This document shows positions 47,296-60,060 of a DNA stretch of 64,000 nucleotides, piece by piece. Position 1 is the first letter of the stretch. Each line of letters starts with the position of its first letter. The notes under the pieces were generated by a model that was not told the origin of the DNA, searched no databases, and saw only the letters and a program-made list of their open reading frames with translations. The translations under genes and the position numbers were made by a program. This DNA comes from Polytrichum commune (taxonomy: Eukaryota; Streptophyta; Polytrichopsida; Polytrichales; Polytrichaceae). The stretch is taken from NCBI GenBank assembly GCA_950295325.1, contig OX485805.1, positions 18,339,501-18,403,500 on the forward strand, given 5' to 3'.

Positions 47296-50200
47296 ATGGC
47301 CGCCCTTCTGCCCTGTGCGCCTTCCAGCAGCACGACTGCCTCCTTCTGTTTCCGCCGCCCTTCCTTATGGCCGCTGCAAGACCTGCCTTCCCTCCGCCCT
47401 CCTTCCTTCCCTGCTCCTCCTCTCCGCTTCGCTACTGCTCGACGGACGCCCTTGCTCGCCGCCTCCTCCAACAGATCCCAGGCCACACAGCAGCAACAAG
47501 AAGAGGAGGAGGAAGAAGAAAGTAATCAACTACACCACCTCTCCTTCTCTTGCCATTTATTTTCACACCAATTTTTCTCACTTCTGACTGACTGTCGTCG
47601 TACGTTTCTTTTGTTTCTTCTAAAAAACTAGTTCAGCTCGAATGTCCAACGCACTTTATCTTAGTTTGTGACAAATTCCATAGCGGCCATGGTGGAATAG
47701 CTGGATACAGCAAACTCTGGTGCAAAATTCATAAACAAATATCCAATGCAGGAGCTTGTCTGTCTGTCCACCAATATTTCACTTGTGATTGAATGTCGTC
47801 GTACTTCCCATTTTTTTTGCTTTTCTCGTTCAGGTCGGATGTCTTACGCAATTTATCTTAGTTTGTGACAAATTCCATAGCGCTATGGTGGAATAGGTGG
47901 ATACAGAAAACTTTGGTGCAAATTTCATAGTCAATTATCTAATGCAGGAGCTTGTCAGTCTGTCCACCAATATCCCACTTGTGATTGACTGTCGTCGTAC
48001 TTCCCTTTTTTTTTGTTTTTTCTTCTCGTTCAGCTTGAATGTCCGGCTAAAATGAGGGCCCTTCTTTCGTGCAATTGGATTGCGCTACAAATATCATAGC
48101 GGTTTTCGTGGTATAGCTGGCCAGCCTTGTCCACAGATTATTTTGAATGTCGTCGTAGGTTCCTTTCGTTTGTTTGTTTTTACTTGTTCACGAATGTCTA
48201 CCGCAATTTATTTGAATTGTGACACTTTCCATAGCGGCTCTCGTGGAGTAGGTGGATAGAGCACACTCTGGTGCAAAAGTCATAAAGAAATATCTAATGC
48301 CATTCAGCAGTTTCGCAGCTTGTCTAAATGTCCACCAATTTTTCACTCCTGGCTTTGATGTCGTCCTACTTTGCTTTTGTTTTTGGGCTCGTTCAGCTCG
48401 ATTGTCCAGCTAAAATGGATTTCAATGTCTTTATGTGAGGCGAATAACAATTCTCTCTTCCAATTAACGAGTATTGTTTCTTGCAATAGGATTGCGCAAT
48501 TCGTTTTAGTTGTGACAATTTCTTTAGCGGCGATTGTGGAATAGCTGGACAGCTTGAGCAGTCCACGGGGAGGTCACTGTCAAAATTTATTAAACCATGA
48601 TAGAAAAAATATAGGGTACTCTTAATTGAAGAGAGAAAAAAATTACACAAATTTTGGAAATAGTATAGCTTGGATGAAATGATGCATACACTATTATATC
48701 TAAAATAGGGTAGGTGAAAAATACAAGGAGTATTTACTTTTTTATTAATAAAGTAGAGTATGTTATATTTGGAGGAACGAAAAATTTATGTGAGGAATGA
48801 AGAATGTCTTTGGATTGGATGGAGATGTTGCATCAATTGACTAAATGTCTTCGAATTTAGATGTTGGCAAGCCGGGGGTGGTCATTGAGAGTTTCAAGAT
48901 AGTGTTGCAACTAGGTACCATTCAATTTTATTGCATGTAATGTTAATGTATTGTTGTCGTTTTGTTATGGATTAATGTCAATTTAAGTCACCATTCCAGT
49001 ATTTTGATAGATGATACAATTTACAAAAAAAATAAAGTAAAAAAAAGCTCTTGGTGTAAATTATATTTACCTGTAAGGTCTTGAAAAATAGCTCAATGTA
49101 CCATTTTATCTACTAATGAGGTGCCAATTATTCAAAAAAAAGAGATAAATAGCCCATCTTTAAGAAACCCCCGACCACATGTGGTTTACAAAAGTATATA
49201 GCTTGTGATCCCCTCCGGGGCTCAGTCTGGTTTCAAATGCTTATACAAATATTTAATGCCATTGGAACAAGGAGTTGTGTTGTCAGTGGATATCCTTTAA
49301 TTTCCCTTAGCTATGAGCGAGACTCACCCTCTCAATGCTTCGTTTCTGTGCAATTGTCGTTGGTCAAACTGGTGAGATGCTGGATATACATATTGAACGT
49401 GAATTGTTAACCTATGATTTTAGAACTTGATTGTCAAAAGTCCGACTTACGATGCTGTGATGCTTCTGATGATGTTTCAGGATTCTGATGATGTTTTTGG
49501 CAATAATGCAGTTGGTGAGGGCGTTGTCCCTGCCCCTCCTCCAACACCAGGACGCATCGACATCGTGGTGACCAAAGATGTCATCAGGCAGCTTGATCTC
49601 TCCCCTGCACATGACATTCTCCGAAAATATGTGCATCAAATAGGTATGTATACTGTTGTCACTTCCTCTCCCTGAACATCAGCAGACATCTGTAGGATTT
49701 ATGATACGTATTACTGATGGCTAGGTTCTTGAACTCATTCCCGATACTGTTTGCCTTTGGAATAGAATTGACTTGAACCCAAGGGGCATCATCAATATAA
49801 GGTCAAGCCTTAAATTATAAACTCTTTCTGCAATCTCATGCACTGATATTCCAAGGTAGGGTAAATACGTTTCTGAAACCAATTTTGGCCTTCTGCTCAA
49901 CGATGTGTCACTTTATGGTTGGTGCTGAGGACGAGATCTCCAACGCCGGAACCTTTGACCTTTATTTTAGGAGGAAAAGTCCATCCTACCGGCCATGTTG
50001 GTAATTAGGTGTCATTAGGCGAAGGCATGCAACCAAAGTCTATTCTTTCTACCATGTTAATAATGACATTCAAAAGGATCTCAACAGGTCAACAGTGGAG
50101 CCCTCTAAATGTATATTTAATGCAACGTCTCACCAAAGGCCAGAATTGGTTACGGAAGGTGGCTAGCCTTGTCCCACTGCCTACCGAATACGATAGTTGT

Positions 50201-52014
50201 CCAAAATTATACCCCTCATGAGGCCTTAATTGTCTAAGTAACAAAGTGTGTGGTCATATACATTTTTGACAATGCCACTCTAAGCCCAGTTTTTGCTAAC
50301 GTACCTGTAATCTCGATCTTTATTCACCGACGAATTAGGTGAATGCAATCATTCTCGACATAAATGTCAGAACACTTGCACAAGAAACTTGCATAAGATT
50401 AGAAGATGTGACTGTCAAATTCCATGTACTGTAGCGTGTATAAGCTCAGTGATTATTTCTGGTGGGATCTCTCATTGCAGGCAGCATTTTGTTTGGCAGG
50501 TGACAACACCAGCACACCAGCGGAGGAGCCACACGATCTTCTGGAGCGAACTGTGGGGTTTGTGCTGGAATACGAGAATGACGACCCCCTAGACCCGCGG
50601 GAGCTCTCGGAGCTGCCGGACATCAGGCTATGGTTTGTCCGCTTGGACGCAGCGTATCCCTGGCTTCCGATTGTGGTCGACTGGCGAGCTGGGGAGCTCT
50701 CTCGCTACGCGGCGATGCTTGTGCCCCATCAGGTTGGTTTTTTTTCCTCCACTGTCTTTGGAAATGATGTCTTACAGTAAAGTACGTGGCCCTGTTGTTG
50801 GCACTTCCAACTCCACAGATAATTTTGGCTGTTGATCGAATCAGGAATTGTCTCCTACGTTTAGCAATTGCGAATTCTGGAGATGGAAATTTCAAGTTTC
50901 ATAGTTGGAATTGAGATCCAAATGTTATAGGAAGTCAAAGTGAAGAGTCTATTGAAGAGATTACATAATCCCTCCCAATTGTATTACCTATTGAACCTAC
51001 AACAGTTAACATATTTTGAGCACATGGTACAATCTCATCGTAACATGTGTTGTATTTGTGTCCATTCTCAATTACAAGGCTTGCCATAGACGATTCAAAG
51101 ATAGCTGTACGATTAAGAAGAGTGTCCACATACCATAAAATCTATATGATCCCTTAGACTTTCTGCTAAGCTGCAGCAGTCGACTCATAAAGTGTCAACT
51201 TTGCCTCACCATGAACATTTACTGTCAAATCAGCGCTTTTGGAAATTGATGAATGTCTTGAGTCAAACTAGGTACATCACAAGGTCCTTGAAAGTCACCA
51301 CCTCTGTGCAGTATCTAGGATAAGTCTAGATTATATCACTGGCAATAGTGGTACATTTACAACGATCCTGTATACTGGGACAGTGACAATAATTTTTAGG
51401 CCCTTGTGCATTAAGTTTAAGTGCTTTCACACGACATGTTTGTCATGTGATAAGATGTATTCTTGTTACTGTTACAAGTGAGGTCATATGTCGTATGGTC
51501 ATCTTTATCCATTGATAGCAAGGCCACCCCATAGGGAAGCGTGAAACATAGAAAGAGGATATAAAGTGGTGGGGCGGTTCGACTTCAGCCCGAGGGCAAA
51601 CATGGGATGAAGGCAATGAAAATAAAAGATACAGTTTATACTCAACCACTTGTACAAAGAGAGAGTCACGGGGCCCCTGGATTTCTGAATTTTTATTGTG
51701 CAGATTATAGGCTGATTTGTACCTGACATGCAAATAGACTAAATAGTGAATGTGAGGTTTATGGTGACGAATCTGAAGCTAAATTCTTACCAAGTGGTGC
51801 TTGGATGGACCAGATGAGTAAAAGGCTTGGGCTTGTATACAATCCTGAAGCATTGGAGCTCTTTGCAATGAACAAGTTGTTCCTTATTCATGAGTGGTTG
51901 AAAGCGCGGAATGTCTCAAAACCACATGTGAAGTTGAACAACATGATGCGGATGCTCGGGTTCAGCATCAGTAACGAGCTCTACGACCTGATTGACAAGA
52001 ACCCCCATCCATAG
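47296..52014 (+). CDS. CRR6: CRR6-like chloroplast NDH assembly factor (DUF1817)
   Basis: CRR6 is a stromal factor needed to assemble subcomplex A of the chloroplast NDH complex, which drives cyclic electron flow around photosystem I. Exon 1 (47296-47521) encodes an Ala/Ser/Pro/Arg-rich, acid-poor start typical of a transit peptide (MAALLPCAPSSSTTASFCFR), ending in an acidic run. Exons 2-4 (49481-49643, 50500-50732, 51757-52014) join in phase and encode 217 residues, with PGRIDIVVTKDVIRQLDLSP, ELPDIRLWFVRLDAAYPWLP, VDWRAGELSRYAAMLVPHQ and GLVYNPEALELFAMNKLF, which I recognise as the DUF1817/CRR6 core. The oddity is exon 1: with its only evident donor (47522) it ends in phase 1, whereas exon 2 needs phase 0. 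A small unseen exon in the 1.96-kb intron, or a one-base error in the GA-rich stretch, would explain it. The identification rests on exons 2-4. Confidence 0.8.
47590..48560 (+). repeat. Degenerate tandem array in CRR6-like intron 1
   Basis: Five units of about 160-210 bp, each starting at a GTCGTCGTAC-like motif (47594, 47795, 47991, 48149, 48360). Common parts in order are TTCAGCTCGAATGTCC, CAATTTATCTTAGTTTGTGA, CAAATTCCATAGCGG, GTGGAATAGCTGGATACAGC, CTCTGGTGCAAAATTCATAA and TTGTCTGTCCACCAAT. The GTGGAGTAGGTGGATAGAGC variant in unit 4 resembles a tRNA D-arm. Confidence 0.7.
48561..49480. other. Rest of CRR6-like intron 1
   Basis: AT-rich intron sequence. About 49120-49220 resembles the right part of the MITE at 3203-3762 (AAACCCCCGACCACATGTGG). 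The acceptor TTTCAG is at 49475-49480. Confidence 0.5.
50785..51080 (+). repeat. Interspersed repeat family A, copy 3
   Basis: In intron 3 of the CRR6-like gene. It starts GTGGCCCTGTTGTTGGCACT and has TTGAGCACATGGTACAATCT near the end, matching 5222-5520 and 17760-18065. Confidence 0.6.
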
Positions 52015-53585
52015 ATAACCATGAAGGTGCCAACAGATGGTTTGTATTTAAATGCGACCTCATTTGAGAACGATTTTTCTCTCATTGTGGGTTTTTTTTT
52101 ATATGATCATTGCTGTCTTTCACCTAGTCCTAGCTTTGGAGCCCTACATGTATGAATATTACGTGAGGGAGATTTTGCACAAGGAACGCCACATCCTCCT
52201 ATGTTCAAGCTAATTAGCTCTACGAACAAAAGCTTGAACTTTTGTTTCACACATCAACTGTAGTGCAGAGCTATCTAGAATCTTCTTCAATTTCATAGAT
52301 GAGTCCAACCTCTTTGGTTGCAAGTGTAGGCTACCTGAAAATATTATATTGAAAATATAATTTTCATGTGAAGACATTCCCCTCTCAAAACTACTCAACG
52401 CTTTCAATTATATCTGGCCATCAAGCAGGGCATCTGTGCGTTTGGAAAAGGGACAAACACCCCTCTAATGCAAACACCCATTTTTGAGTCTTGAATATTA
52501 CATGTGTGGTCATGAGGTGGTCACTTGATATGATATTCTTTGGAAATGAAAAATGCAGCTCATTGAACTTAATGAAGTACAGCCCACAATTTGAAATATG
52601 CTTGGCACTAATGCTTCGTGCCATGAAATACACGCTTCACTTTGGCAATTCCTACATTAACTAAATGAAGCCTAACCTGATGAATGTGATCTTGATGGGA
52701 TTGAGCTCAAAATAGAATTGCTAATCAAAAGATTTTTTTTTGGGTTAATTTTTAAAATACCAGATTGTAGGAAATATTGAAGATAGGGCCACCTACAATA
52801 ACTTGCAAAGTCCTTTGTTCTGCCATATACTCGTGTTCGTGTTTGTTCGACCCCAAGTGTTCATTTTCCTCAAATTGTAGAAGATTAATGTGATTTCCAA
52901 TATTGTGAGAAGTGTGGGGAATGAAAGTCTAGGAGTACCTGAACATTGCACACATTCCATCAATTTCCGCCATTGGAAGTATTTTTGGATGCACCGAAGA
53001 ACAACACTAAATAGGATATTCAGTGTTGTTACCACCCCACCCAGCTCAACACTAATTTTCAATTCCTTGACAATTGGTGTTAGACATAAATGTGCCGCTA
53101 CCTTCCAAACTGTCACCTCCTTTATTATATCCCTTCTTTTCATATCCTTACTAACACTGAATTCAAACATGTAACTTCCACATATTACCATAGTTGTTAG
53201 TTAGTGTTAGAGTTTATATTTAATGTTCCTTACTTTCATAGGGTTATTGATATTTAGTGTATGCGTTCATATTTAGTGTATCAAACACTAAATATCGTAT
53301 TTAGTGTAGTGGTGGTGGTGCACTATGTATGCATAGAAGTTTCCATTCTCATTCCCACATCATCGATGTGATCACTGTGGTAAGAATGTGGTTGGGACTC
53401 CAATCACACGGGCATGCATTGTGGATTGCCATGTCCCTTAGTAGTTCAACTACTCTTCCCAAAGGCTACATTAATGGTTGCACTACAATACCATGAAGGC
53501 TTGCACCAATTGCTCATGTAGATGTAGAGTCCGTCTCCTAACAAATTTCACCAATGAATCCAATGGGAGACTGCGCATGAACCTG
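52015..53585. other. CRR6-like 3' flank and spacer
   Basis: No gene is recognised. Near 53225-53320 the words TATTTAGTGT and ACACTAAATA recur several times within 100 bp, looking like a decayed MITE family D end. Confidence 0.45.
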
Positions 53586-53589
53586 GGGG

Positions 53590-54115
53590 TTGGACTCTTC
53601 ATTGGAAACTTAAATGATGTGCGTGGGTCACTATGAAAATAAACCCCCTGTATACAAGAAGTTTAAAGAGAAAAACAAATGTATACGTGCTAATGACATG
53701 CTAGAAAATGGACTTGTGTGTTTATGCTAAGCTTTTTGATTTAATGTGATAAATGCCTCCACTACATATGTCAAATATAAATTCATGAATTAAATTGGCA
53801 TTTATTGCATTTAAAATTCACTTACACTTTCCAAATGAAAAGTCATTGAACATGTTTTTATCATCCATAGCATATAACTCAATGATTGCATTAAACAAAC
53901 AAAGACAAGAGCACATTAACTATGAAATCAAATTCCTATATACGAGAAGTTTATAGAGAAAAATAAATGCATTTAAAATTCACTTTCACTTTCCAAATAA
54001 AAAGTCATTGAACTTCTTTTTTCATACATAGCAAATAACTTAATGATTACATCAAACAAACAAAGACAAGAGTATAATAACTTAACCACAATCTAGAGAG
54101 CAACGCTCAAGGGAG
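53590..54115 (+). repeat. Long direct repeat, left copy, internally duplicated
   Basis: TGGACTCTTCATTGGAAACT, AAACAAATGTATACGTGCTA, CATGCTAGAAAATGGACTTG and ATTAAACAAACAAAGACAAG reappear in the same order at 56835-57190. The part 53810-53920 is repeated again at 53960-54080. The two long copies, about 3.2 kb apart and clearly diverged, may be ancient terminal repeats of one element or two independent dispersed copies. Confidence 0.55.
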
Positions 54116-56830
54116 CCCATGAGCTCTCCCAGAGACTCCAATTTGTACAAACCATGAATGCAAATGCAAACGATGACAAGAATGGACATGGTAGTCATTG
54201 ATGACTTATTACCATCTAACAAAAATGAGTTAAAATATGAATTGGATGACTTTAACACATCTATTGTCATTATTTACACTAAATCTTTGGCCCTTCTCTC
54301 AATCATTTGCCTTTGCTTCAAAATTCTTAACAACCATTTCAAATGTACACACTTGAGGAAAAAAATACCTCTCCCTTATATATACTATGTACGCTAATGC
54401 CTAAAATAATTCCCTTTCTTACACTCATGTTAGTCTGCACATTTTATGAAGAGTCCATTCTCTGGGGGTGGCAAGACCCATGCAAGGAAGACATAGATCT
54501 CCAAGGTTGCTTATATCCTATAGAGCCGAGTAGATGACATTATACGGAGTCAAATGCGATAGAAAGGACGTTATATGCGAGTTTGTGGTGAAGTGGTTCC
54601 AATCCAACAATTGCAAACCCCACATTTTAACAATCCCTTTTCTATTCAAGGTATAAGGATCAACATTCTCATGTGCATGATTTGTCTTCCGCAATTTGCA
54701 TTGTTTGTAATGCATGAACCCCACTTCTATGCCATTGACAATTTTGTGTTGCAAATACATATGCCAGTTTAGTCCGCAAGATAGGAACACTCTAATGCAA
54801 ACTATCATGCCCGATTTTTTTTTTGATAATAAAAATGGAAATTGGACAAAATAAAAGTAAAGTGTGTGTCCATTGGTGCAAGGCATATGGGACACCATGT
54901 ATCATTGTCACAAACATGTGATATTCAAAAACAGAGTTGCAAAAAGGGTGCAAATGCGGGTTCATTGTGAAACACATGCATCTGGATCCTCAAAAAGGCT
55001 AGATTATGTGTGGGTGTTCTAAGCATGTTGATCAAACATGTTTGGTTGTATGTGATGCATGTTGCTTGGGTTTGATAGTCGCAATTTCAAATCATCTCTT
55101 AACGAAAGTCCAAGAGTTCGTGATGCAACAATTAAGGTTGGGGTTGGATATGGACATCGCCATGACATGTCTCACCTTCACCAACAATGTGTGGTGTTGG
55201 AGTAAGGAAACCTTCCTTTGTGAGCATGAAATCCACAACCTCTTAAGACCTCTTGTAGAGGAGACATATTGTTGCCACAAGAATGATGCTACTAGTGTTT
55301 GCATGTGGCATGAGAACACATTCATATGTTTTCTTCTTCCAAGGGTGCTACCGCCATGTTAAAAGGGCTTAACTGGGCAAAACATGCCTTTGAACTTTTA
55401 CGTTTGGCTTCAAACAAAATGACAACATGAAATGATGTTTTTCCATGGCTTGCTTTGATGCAACCTTCATAACAAATGAAGATTAAGTTGTTGTCCTCAT
55501 CCCCAATCCTTCATGCCTCACCACATTACCATCTACATGGATCATGGTTGTTGACAGTCTCTTATTTATTTCTTGCAGTTTCCTTTTTAAATTGTCATGG
55601 TCTTTGGGGAGTGGGCAAACGGCATACGTGTGGCATTCATCATCACTTCCCAGTGTTTTCAAGAGGATTCGACCCCCTAGATGAAGTGAAACAAAGCACA
55701 TTTGCTAGGTCAACTTGACATATGAATATGGCCTTCATCCGGGGGCCAACTAGAGAAAACTCTAAAAGCTTTCATTTCATGACCATTTTGGTCATGCCAA
55801 AAGTTTTAGAAAGTTGGCAACTTTGCCATATATGTTATGCGGATGAAAAATGAGCAACTCCCCAGACTTTGGGTTTTTTTGAGCAAATTTAGATGAAGTA
55901 CGTCACCCTCAAAGTTGGAGAGCCACATGAGATCATTTAGGAGGAGATTCCCCCCCCCCCTTTTTTATGGAGCAAGCAACATGTGCACTAATTTTTTTCT
56001 TTCAAATCCATCTAGTCAAGTCAAGCATAAGCATTGCCTTGTTCTAAGCAAAAAAAGGGCCACCCAAATTGGGCATCATAGTGAAAGATATTGGCTCCTA
56101 AATTTGGGTAGCTCATGGGACCAACAACAACCTCTAGCGATTGCAGCCACAACATACATTTGTTTTGGCAAGAAATGACATTTTTTGAAATATGGTTCAA
56201 TAGTACTTTTTAAAAATTATTCAAGACTATAAATTAGTGAGAAACGGCGAAATTAGTCACTAATCTAAAAGGAAATTAGTAGCTACAAAATAAACATTTC
56301 TAACCATTCATAGGGATTAAGCAAAGTGTTAGTGAAGGGGCTATAGATATGTGAATAATATGGAGTGAAGTTTGAGATTGGGCTTTGGGCAAAAATGCCT
56401 CTCAAGGGCCAAGCTCCTTGCTTTCCCCTCCTTATCTCTAGGCCTTGATTACAAGATGTTGCTAGCACTCAAGACAATTGTTGAGCCAAGACTCCCTTCT
56501 TTGAGTTTATGGTTTAGTGAATCATTACTAATGGAATATGATTGGTTGTAAGGAGAGATTGTGCAATTACATGTATTGCATTGAATGACCCTTAAGTTTA
56601 GTATGTTGGTTTTATTCTTATCATACAAAACTCATGTGAAACAATGTATAACCTAGGTTTTGATACCCAAGCTAGCTCTACCTAAAACTTAATATGATCT
56701 ATCAATTAACCTAATACCGACACTCAAATCCACAAACTAACACTTAGTTTCCCTGTGTTGTTTTCATAGATTGAATCCAACCAAACAATCTATCTACATT
56801 TTGGCGACACTACCAAGGAAGACTCCACAG
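54116..56830. other. Spacer between direct repeats
   Basis: Several 60-126-codon frames lie on both strands (for example 55006-55362 plus, 55483-55701 minus). None shows a domain I recognise and no pair forms a spliced gene. A ten-base poly(C) run is at 55951-55960. TTTTGGCGACACTACCAAGG near 56801-56820 faintly recalls a primer-binding site. Confidence 0.4.
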
Positions 56831-56834
56831 AGTG

Positions 56835-57190
56835 GACTCTTTAATGGAAACCTAAATAACATGCGTGAGTCACTATGAAATAAAAATCCCCTACATACAG
56901 AAACCTTCTCAAGAAAAACAAATGTATAAGTACTAACGACACGCTAGAAAATGGATTCATGTGTATATACTAAGCTTTTCAATTGAATGTGATAAATTCC
57001 TCCACTACATGTATACAATATAAATCTTGATTTAAATATGCACTCTTTACATATGAAATCCACTTCCATTGAGAAAGTTATTAAACAATTTTTCATCCTT
57101 AGGATGTAACTTAATAACTGCCTCAAGCAAACAAAGAGTATAGCATAATAACTTAGCAATAATTTAGAGCGCTAAACTCAAGAGATATTT
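56835..57190 (+). repeat. Long direct repeat, right copy
   Basis: Right-hand partner of 53590-54115: TGGACTCTTTAATGGAAACC, AAACAAATGTATAAGTACTA, CACGCTAGAAAATGGATTCA. It has about one mismatch every six to eight bases over roughly 330 bp, estimated by eye. Confidence 0.55.
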
Positions 57191-60060
57191 GTTAAGAATT
57201 TTACATTCACAAGTATGATATATCTTTCACTGTAATTCATGATTTCCTAAAAGATTATGTACAAGATGTTCATAAAATGAATTGTAAGAGTAAACATGCA
57301 AACTAAAAATGTGATAACCTTCAAAATTTTCCACAGGAAATGTATGATGACAATGTATACCCCATAAAACTATAAAAGTAGGATTTTTTTGATGGTACAA
57401 AGGGAATAAAATACCCATCACAAGATAGCCTAAGATAAATCACGAACATTGTTAGTACCTATCGTACACAAAAACATTCTATCGAAAGCAAGAAAAAAGA
57501 TAATATTCATCATGATTTAAGTAAATCTTTAGAATTTATCTATGTTTGGTTTGTGATGAGTAATGCATATTTGACTTATTCTCAAAAAGTAGATGCAATG
57601 CTTATATTGTACCAAAAAATGGCAACATAACCTTTGATTGGGGCAATACCCATCACAAATTGGAAATAACAAAACATTATATCTTTGTTTGTTTCGTCAA
57701 GGATATTCTTTCATTGAGTTCAGATAGAAGTACTCCAACACCCATCACGTCCTTCCAAAAAACCTCATAAACTTTGTTCTACATATTACTGTGCACCAAT
57801 TGATGAAAACAATCTTCAAGAAAAAAATAACAACAATTACAGATTGAAGTATTCTTTCATACCATAAACAATTTTGCATTTACAAAATATGCACTAGTTT
57901 AAAATTAAAATTATACTACTTTAAAATTCAATGAGTATTATTTAAGAATAAGAATAATACAAAATTATTTCATAATCACTCATAAAAATCTAACCATGAT
58001 CAACTAAAATATACATCTTTATTATTTTAAATTTTTCTTTATTTAGATCAACCATTTTTTCATCGTCTTCATTATCTGCCTCCCCTCCTCTTTTCTTCTC
58101 TTCATCATCCCTCTCTCTTTTAGCATCTTCATCATATTTCATTTTTTCACCCTCATCTCCCTCTTCATTTTCCTCTACCAATACTATCTATCAACATCTA
58201 ATTTTTAATTTTTAATTTTTTTATATCAATCATATTATCTTACCAAAATATAGATTATTTTATAGCCTCTTTTATTTAGTTATTTAATTATAAACCTATC
58301 ATATATTATAAATTTTTCATGGATCATTGGTTGATGTACATCAATAAAACACTCCAATCAATTTTAGTTTTTTATTATGAATAAGTCTTAAAATAATAAT
58401 AATAAAGAATATAAAGAATATTCTTATGATTTTTTATATGAAAATAACTTTCAAATGTTAATCCAAGTGACTTTCTTTATAATTATTCATCTAACTAATA
58501 ACCTCAAAATTTAAATTTTGTATGTCTCTTTTATACCTAATCATATTATCGTATGTCAATTGAATTTAAAATTAAAACAATTCAATAAATCATCAAAGGT
58601 CAAGTGATTGCATATTATTTGTGATAAAACAATTCAATAAAAGTATATTGTCTAAAAATAGATTATGTATTATTGTCGTATATTATATTACGTTTTGTGT
58701 TCCTTAACAATATGTATTAGATATTTTATTTTTTATAATAATAATTGATGTGATTTAGGGATTCTTTTCAATTGTCTTTTATAAACCTAAAGAGGTCGTT
58801 GAACTTAAAACTCATAAACTTTCAAAATCAAATTACTACTAACAATTTTGGTCAATAATAACATTTTTATAAATTTTTATAACTCGGTGGAAACTAAGCT
58901 TAAGAGCTTTGATGAACATGCGAAAAATGTTGGCATAATGAAGAGGTTTTGGGAACTTTGGAGATGGTTTGTGTAGAGAAAAAATACCCCACAAAACACA
59001 TCCACTGGATCCCAAATCACACAAATTGAGTGCAAGCCTCTAAAGTCACCTTCAAAGCCCATCTCTTGATCTAAATCGGCACCTATTGATATCCCAGAAC
59101 GGGTGAAACAACGGCCAACACCAAACACCAACCTCTTCAAGGTGGGCAATCCCCGACAATCCAATAGTGTTTTTCGTACATAAAATATCTCTCAATTTTA
59201 TTTTATACATAAAAACATATATTTAATGCTAGTTCTAGAAATCATTAAAGCCTAACTACTTATTATAATTAAAATCAATTATGACATGTTATTTTTATTT
59301 TATTTTATTTTGCAAGACCACTATATTAGTTTTATTTTATTTTTGTAAGTTGTCTTTTATTTTATCAGCATAAAAATGTTCTTAGGCTTAAGACTTGCAA
59401 TTTTTTAAAATATAATTACTTCAGCAAATATAAAATAAAGTATAAACTAAATGAAGAAGCATCTAAAAAATACCATTATAATTATCTTGTACAAACGTTT
59501 ATATATATATTTATATATATATATGGCATGTTATAATCGACTAAGGTATACATAAGTTATTTTACTTTGAAAACTTTTAGGTCTTAGGATCGACAAATCT
59601 TTATGTTAATAAATTTTCTTGAAGAGACCCACAAAAAATAAATAGCATTAATGAATTTAACTTGCAAAAAAAAACCAAAAAAACATGTATGACATGACAT
59701 AGTAAACATAAATTATTAAAAATAGTTAGGTATTGAAAATTTTTTATATAGATTTTTTCGAAAATATGATGTTAATTTGTTTTTAATCATGTTGTTCTTC
59801 TTATAAATATTATTAAAATAATAATGCACATTTTTTATTTCAAATGATTTCTATAATATTTTATGTATGATTATTTAAAATCAGTGTCATTCATACTTTT
59901 TCAAAAAAATAATCAATGTCTGAAGGCTTCAACTCTCTTCGTTATCATTACATCATCTAATTAATTATAGTTTTTTTTATTATGGAGTAATATTTGTTTT
60001 CGTAAACTGAACTAAAAATTTAATGAATTTTACTTACCATATGTGAAAAGCTTCTAATTA
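57191..60060. other. Strongly AT-rich block
   Basis: From about 57400, and most clearly 58200-59900, the sequence is dominated by A and T (TATATATATTTATATATATA near 59500). No gene is recognised. An island of ordinary composition at 58900-59165 carries an uninterrupted 95-codon minus-strand frame without a known domain. The acidic frame at 57990-58181 (minus) is low complexity. Confidence 0.6.

Noticed and set aside
55006-55362. 118-codon frame rich in Cys and His
   Set aside because: The Cys/His spacing fits no zinc-finger pattern I know, and an overlapping frame of similar length lies on the other strand.
57990-58181. Acidic, charged minus-strand frame
   Set aside because: Low-complexity sequence arising from a pyrimidine-rich tract; no conserved domain.
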